From: Amblyomma americanum
Lineage: Eukaryota; Arthropoda; Arachnida; Ixodida; Ixodidae
NCBI RefSeq assembly: GCF_052857255.1
Contig: NC_135505.1
Span: 139,474,343-139,538,342, forward strand
DNA: 64,000 bases
Direction: 5' to 3'
Made by a program: the position numbers and the translations under genes. Shown here piece after piece: positions 59,900 through 64,000 of the stretch (position 1 is the stretch's first letter; each line of letters starts with the position of its first letter). The notes beneath the pieces are model-generated. The model was not told the origin of the DNA. It made no database searches and saw only the letters and a program-made list of their open reading frames with translations.

Positions 59900-61140
59900 T
59901 TTCACTCCATGGCTGGTGCAGGTAGAGCCATGTGCGGAAGCTTCTTGTACTACCAATGTGTATATAGGAAATCCATGGCAACCAGAAGAACCGTTTTGAA
60001 GCGAAAAGCTTCACTACGCCAGTCAACACCGCGCTTCGCACGAGCCGGCGTATGTCGGAACACGAGTGACGTCATGCACGGCGCAGGAAGTCACTGGAAC
60101 TGGAAAAGTACCGCATTCCTTTTTTCTCGCCGCCGCACCGCCGCGACAGCGCGCGCGAGCTCCCGATTCGTTATCCGTGGTCACGTGGTCATTCCCCGCC
60201 ATAAATGGTCCGCTCGCTTCTTTCTCGCGGCCGCCGGCACACAGACCGTCCGGAGCATTACGTATAGCACTTGCTCTTATAGCCTGAGATAAGCGTGCAC
60301 AGAATTTCCTGCCGCGTATTGACGCTTGTGCATTTGATGCCTGAAAAAGACATCGAAGAATGCCTGGGTACTGCGCTTTTGCGTGCAGCAATCGGCGGGA
60401 ATCGGGAAAAACGCTGTATTTCATTTCCAGCGGGGAAAAAAAAAAACCTCAAGCGACGAGCTATATGGCTGCACAGAATCGACAGTTCATGTGCGTACTT
60501 TTGGGCGCACGGTCTTTCTATAACTTCTGTCTACGCCGCTCATAAGGCAAGAAAGGCTTTCGCCTTAATAAATGCGAAGAGTGGAGAGGACACGCACCAC
60601 GCTGTTCGCATGTTTTAGTTTTTTTCGCGACAGTACGCGTGATGCATACTCAAGCAAAAATTCAAGGCAGCAATTACGTCTCCTCACGTGCGATATTGCG
60701 AAAGCATTTGTGCCTTCCTATGCGTTATTTGTGATTCTTTTAAGCGGCCCAGGCAAAATTTGGAGGTCACCATCGCGTTTTCCGCAGTCGGATTAGGTTG
60801 CACATCGATTTTGGCCCAAATCGGCCGAGGTCAAATTTCAGGGGTGGGTGGACCAAGTTTGGAAGTTGCTCGGGCCAAATTTGGAGCTCATCATCGTGTT
60901 CGCTGCAGTGAAATTAGGTTGGACATCGGTTTTCGCCCATATCAGCCAAGATCAAATTTCCCTCCTTACATGCCTTCTAATGTACGAGTGACATATCCGG
61001 TCAGAGAGCCGAGGACACAATCCGTCCTAATAACGCTTCCGTCCTAATAATTGCAGCCTTTTTTCGCCTAATTAGCAAGTGAACAACCGCATGCTTCATT
61101 CATTGCTGTAAAAACACGCACAATTCGCAAAGCCTAATTT
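59900..61140. other. GC-rich region, no gene recognised
   Basis: 60000-60300 is GC-rich and CpG-rich with TGACGTCA at 60067. The 136-codon plus frame and 133-codon minus frame that overlap here are probably by-products of base composition. 60755-60960 contains two ~85-bp near-copies (starting AAATTTGGAG) spaced about 121 bp. Confidence 0.4.
60755..60960 (+). repeat. Two-copy tandem repeat (~121-bp period)
   Basis: AAATTTGGAGGTCACCATCG and AAATTTGGAGCTCATCATCG begin two units that share GGATTAGGTTG/AAATTAGGTTG, ACATCG.TTT and GTCAAATTT/ATCAAATTT. Confidence 0.65.
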
Positions 61141-61790
61141 ATTGTGTAAAAGACACAGCGCGCGGCCGCCGCTTCAGTGGCGCTTGACCAAATATGGCGG
61201 CGGGTCACCGGCTGCGGCGATGGTTGCGGTACTTTTCCCGTTCCAGTGACTTTAGGCGCTGGTGGCCGCCGCTGCCGACTCCGTCGCCTGACCTTTCGCC
61301 GCTGCCGCGCGTGACGTCACGCGCGGCGCAGGTGGCCACTGCCGCGTGCTATGCGTCATAGTTTGACGTTCGCCGCAAGCGCGTGTTTATCGTAGAGGCC
61401 GACTATGTAACCGCTTGCCAGAGAATAGGCGTGCGCATTCAACATGGAAGGAGAAGAGAGTGATACTACCGATAGAGAAGTGCTACCACGGGAGTTGGCT
61501 GAAAAGGAGCGAAGAAATGCAAGGCTGAAAGCTCAACGAGCGTCCGAGACACCCGAATAACGAGAAGAACGTCTCGCTAAACGACGCAGCAGAGCCGAGT
61601 CTGAAACGCCAGAAGTACGGAAGGCACGTCTCGCTAAACGGCGTGAAAACAAAGCTGAACAGCGACGTTCGGCCATGCCAGCTGAGAGTTGCCAAGATGG
61701 TGAAAGTTCGGGAATTGCTGAGCAGTTGCGAAGGGAGAATGAAAAGCTAAACCGTAAGCATAACCATAGGCTAAATCATAAGGCATAACC
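61140..61790 (+). mobile_element. Helitron-type 5' end with STPR-like repeats
   Basis: A GC-rich leader with TGACGTCA (61312) precedes an ATG at 61444. The frame has one stop (TAA, 61558) and encodes two basic repeats, SETPE.REERLAKRR and SETPEVRKARLAKRR, like the STPR (score-and-three) repeats found at the N-terminus of arthropod Helitron proteins. It resembles 15600-16140 in layout and composition. After 61745 it degrades into short repeats of CATAACCATAAGCTAAACC type, with no Rep or helicase. Confidence 0.5.
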
Positions 61791-61799
61791 ATAAGCTAA

Positions 61800-62635
61800 A
61801 CCACAAGCATCACCGAACCTTTTCGCTTCGAGAGATCCAGGCTTAACCTTAGCTAAGCCTACGCCAATTTTTATTCGTTACAATTTCTAACATCCAGTTG
61901 CGTTAAAATGGTGCCCTAAGTAACCGTTACCGACAATATTCGAAGTCTTAAAAACAAACTTATACTCGCGAGCCGAAACTAAAGGCAGCTTTTTTAACCT
62001 TTGCGGGATTTTATTTTAAGAACTGCGACAGATACGTTGTTGTCGTCTGTTGAGCTGGGTTGTACAGCAAGGCGAACACAATGTTCCTCATGTGGGTTAA
62101 AACGGAAAAATTGATGAAGTAATAAGCCTTTTATTTTTGATCTTAGGGGGAAAGGTTATATTGCCAAAATGATGCCCATTGACATCGAAGGTCCGCTGCG
62201 TTTTTGAATTTTATTAATTGACAATTTGGCTCGAGATATCGAACGTCAAACATATGCAATTGAAAGCTCGTTGACTTGACTTTCGCGCATTGTGCATTTA
62301 TAAAATTGCATCTGTCCAATTTCTTGTGCATTTTATTATGTGCGAGAAGTTAAATTGATTTCGGCGACGATACCATGCGCAGTGATGGCATTTTATATTT
62401 AGGTGATGCGGAAAACCCAGCTCGACAAGCTTTCAAATGCGTATTTTTGACGTTCGATACTTGGAATCACATTGCCTAGTAGGCAAATTTTAAATAGGCA
62501 AATTTTAAAATTGGGCTCACTTTCAGCGTTGACGACAATCTATTTCCGCAATTTAACCTTGCCCCTGAAATCGAAAGTAAACAGTTTATTAGTTAAATTT
62601 AGTTAAATAATTGTTCAAATAATGATTCTTATGAG
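61800..62635. other. Spacer, nothing recognised
   Basis: AT-rich sequence without coding frames or known repeats. Confidence 0.35.
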
Positions 62636-62639
62636 GTGC

Positions 62640-64000
62640 AACACGTCCCCCTTGAAGTACAATTCAGCTCGATAGACCGCACCGATGTATCTCTCGCAGC
62701 TTTTAAAATAGAAATCTGTCAAGGTTTAAAAAATCAGACCACATATTCCTCTGCGTTAGAAAAGGGAGCGTGTTTTCCGCTCCGCAACTTGCGCTCGGTT
62801 GAAAGGAAAAGTTTTTGTTTGGGGAGTATTGAAAGCAGAAGGGGGGAGTTACTAGTGCAGTTCAGAGAACGAAATAGTTTACGGGTCATTAATATCCTCT
62901 TCTGCAAACGAGAAAACCGGAAGTGGATTCGAAGAACCATAAAAACAAACCTAAAAATGAAATTGACTTAATACGATGGACACGTCATTACCAATATTGA
63001 AAAGATAGGTAATGTGGCCGAAAAAAAAACTACACAGATCTTTACAGCAACCATAATGATCAGGATTCAAATGATGAAACCAGTGGTGAGCACAATTTAG
63101 ACACTACACAGGTAACGAACGCGGAAGTATATAGAGAGAGATTTGCAAACAATGCAAAGCGGAAAAGCGGCAGCTGCGCCTCAGCTAACAGCAAATTTCT
63201 TAAAGGACAGTAGGTCAATTGTGCTCGGAATACTTCCCTCCTTGTCATCGTGACGACACACACAAAGAATATCGGAGTTTTAAGAATGATATCGTCTTAA
63301 TCCATAAGAAAGGGGATGTCAAATACTTGAAAAATTGTACTGATAAGATTATTCTGCGTTATGAGGTGCTTGTTCAATTAATCACAAACAAATTTATAGC
63401 AGCCTTGGCTTCAGTCAACCAAGGCCGGCTCTCGTTAAGCCTGCTCGAGAATAGACTGAATTCTCACCATCAGTAAGATGATAGAGAAATGTGCAATATA
63501 TAACCAGCCTCCATATTACCCTTTATAGATTACGAGAAACCGTTTGACTCTGTAGAAACCTAATCCGTCATGCAGGCATCGCGTAACCAGAGTATAGATG
63601 ATACATATGTGTAAGTACTGGAAGATATCTGTACCGGCTGCACAGCTAGCAATGTCCCTCATAATGAAAGATGTAAAATACCAATCGTGAAGGTTATCAG
63701 GCAGAGAAACACGATCTATCTAATGCTATTCACCGCTTGTTTACAGAAGGTGTCCAGAGAAGCAAATTGGGAAGAACTAGGAATAAGGTATAATGGAGAA
63801 TAGCTTAGAAATCTGATTTGCTGGTGACATCGCCTTGCTGAGTAACTCAGCGGCCGGATTGCAAACACGATCGTGGACCTAGACATTCAAAGAAGAGCGG
63901 TGACCCTAAAAATGAACGTGAAGGAACCTACAGTAATGTTCGGCAGTCTGAGAAGTAAAAATCAGTTTATGATAGGCAGCGAAGTGTTGAAAGTTGTAAG
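62640..64000 (+). mobile_element. RTE-type LINE, endonuclease to RT, decayed, runs off the window
   Basis: The frame 62700-62970 reads SRRGELLVQFRERNSLRVIN and CKRENRKW, then KNEIDLI after a frameshift, matching the end of the RTE endonuclease. From 63280 frames read NDIVLIHKKGDVKYLKN (start of RT), then a YEKPFDSVE motif near 63530 and a degenerate GDIALLSNS in place of FADDIALLS near 63825. There are many stops and frameshifts. Confidence 0.78.

Noticed and set aside
60023..60424. Overlapping 136- and 133-codon frames on opposite strands
   Set aside because: They lie in CpG-rich DNA where stops are rare, and neither has recognisable domains or splice context.

Overview
The window looks like a piece of a hard tick (Ixodidae) nuclear genome. 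It is intron-rich, AT-leaning DNA full of one tRNA-headed SINE that matches the tick 'Ruka' type (17 recognisable copies, both strands, several with target-site duplications). It also holds RTE, CR1, Penelope-like, Helitron and P-element sequences, as tick genomes typically do. There is no operon structure, no CRISPR array and no genuine tRNA or rRNA gene. The tick assignment rests on the SINE and the overall repeat content and is an inference.

The most interesting content is a tandem family of small secreted proteins on the + strand that I reconstructed from exon comparison. Gene 1 (exons from 412 to a stop at 10593; 5' end outside or damaged) and gene 2 (17049-27194; predicted 238 aa) share five consecutive coding exons of identical length (63, 131, 56, 109 and 66 nt), identical intron phases and a homologous last exon. 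A third gene starts at 55258 with a signal-peptide exon behind a TATA box. Its second exon (57964-58121) has the same length (158 nt) and phase as the matching exon of gene 2, and its remaining exons were not found. The proteins look like tick reprolysin-type (M12B) metalloprotease domains. At the place where HExxHxxGxxH should be they read QATAEIFGSNT (gene 1) and HAIAKIFGSST (gene 2), so the catalytic Glu and two or three of the zinc His are gone while the Gly is kept. The Met-turn segment also seems absent. I read them as secreted pseudoproteases.

Nested antisense in one intron of gene 1 is an intact two-exon THAP-domain P-element-type transposase gene (7994 down to 4909, 936 aa), with a complete C2CH zinc finger and all candidate catalytic acidic residues.

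Layout: 1-10.66 kb, gene 1 with the nested transposase; 10.7-17.0 kb, spacer with SINEs, a TGACGTCA cluster and a Helitron fragment between 146-bp direct repeats; 17.0-27.3 kb, gene 2, with a Penelope remnant and SINEs in its first intron; 27.3-41.5 kb, spacer with SINEs, a ~470-bp tandem array and RTE scraps; 41.5-45.9 and 48.4-55.1 kb, two diverged colinear copies of one segment (an old tandem duplication), the second split by a dead CR1 retrotransposon (50.3-53.9 kb); 55.2-58.1 kb, start of gene 3; 58.9-64 kb, RTE remnants, a Helitron-type N-terminus and GC-rich DNA.
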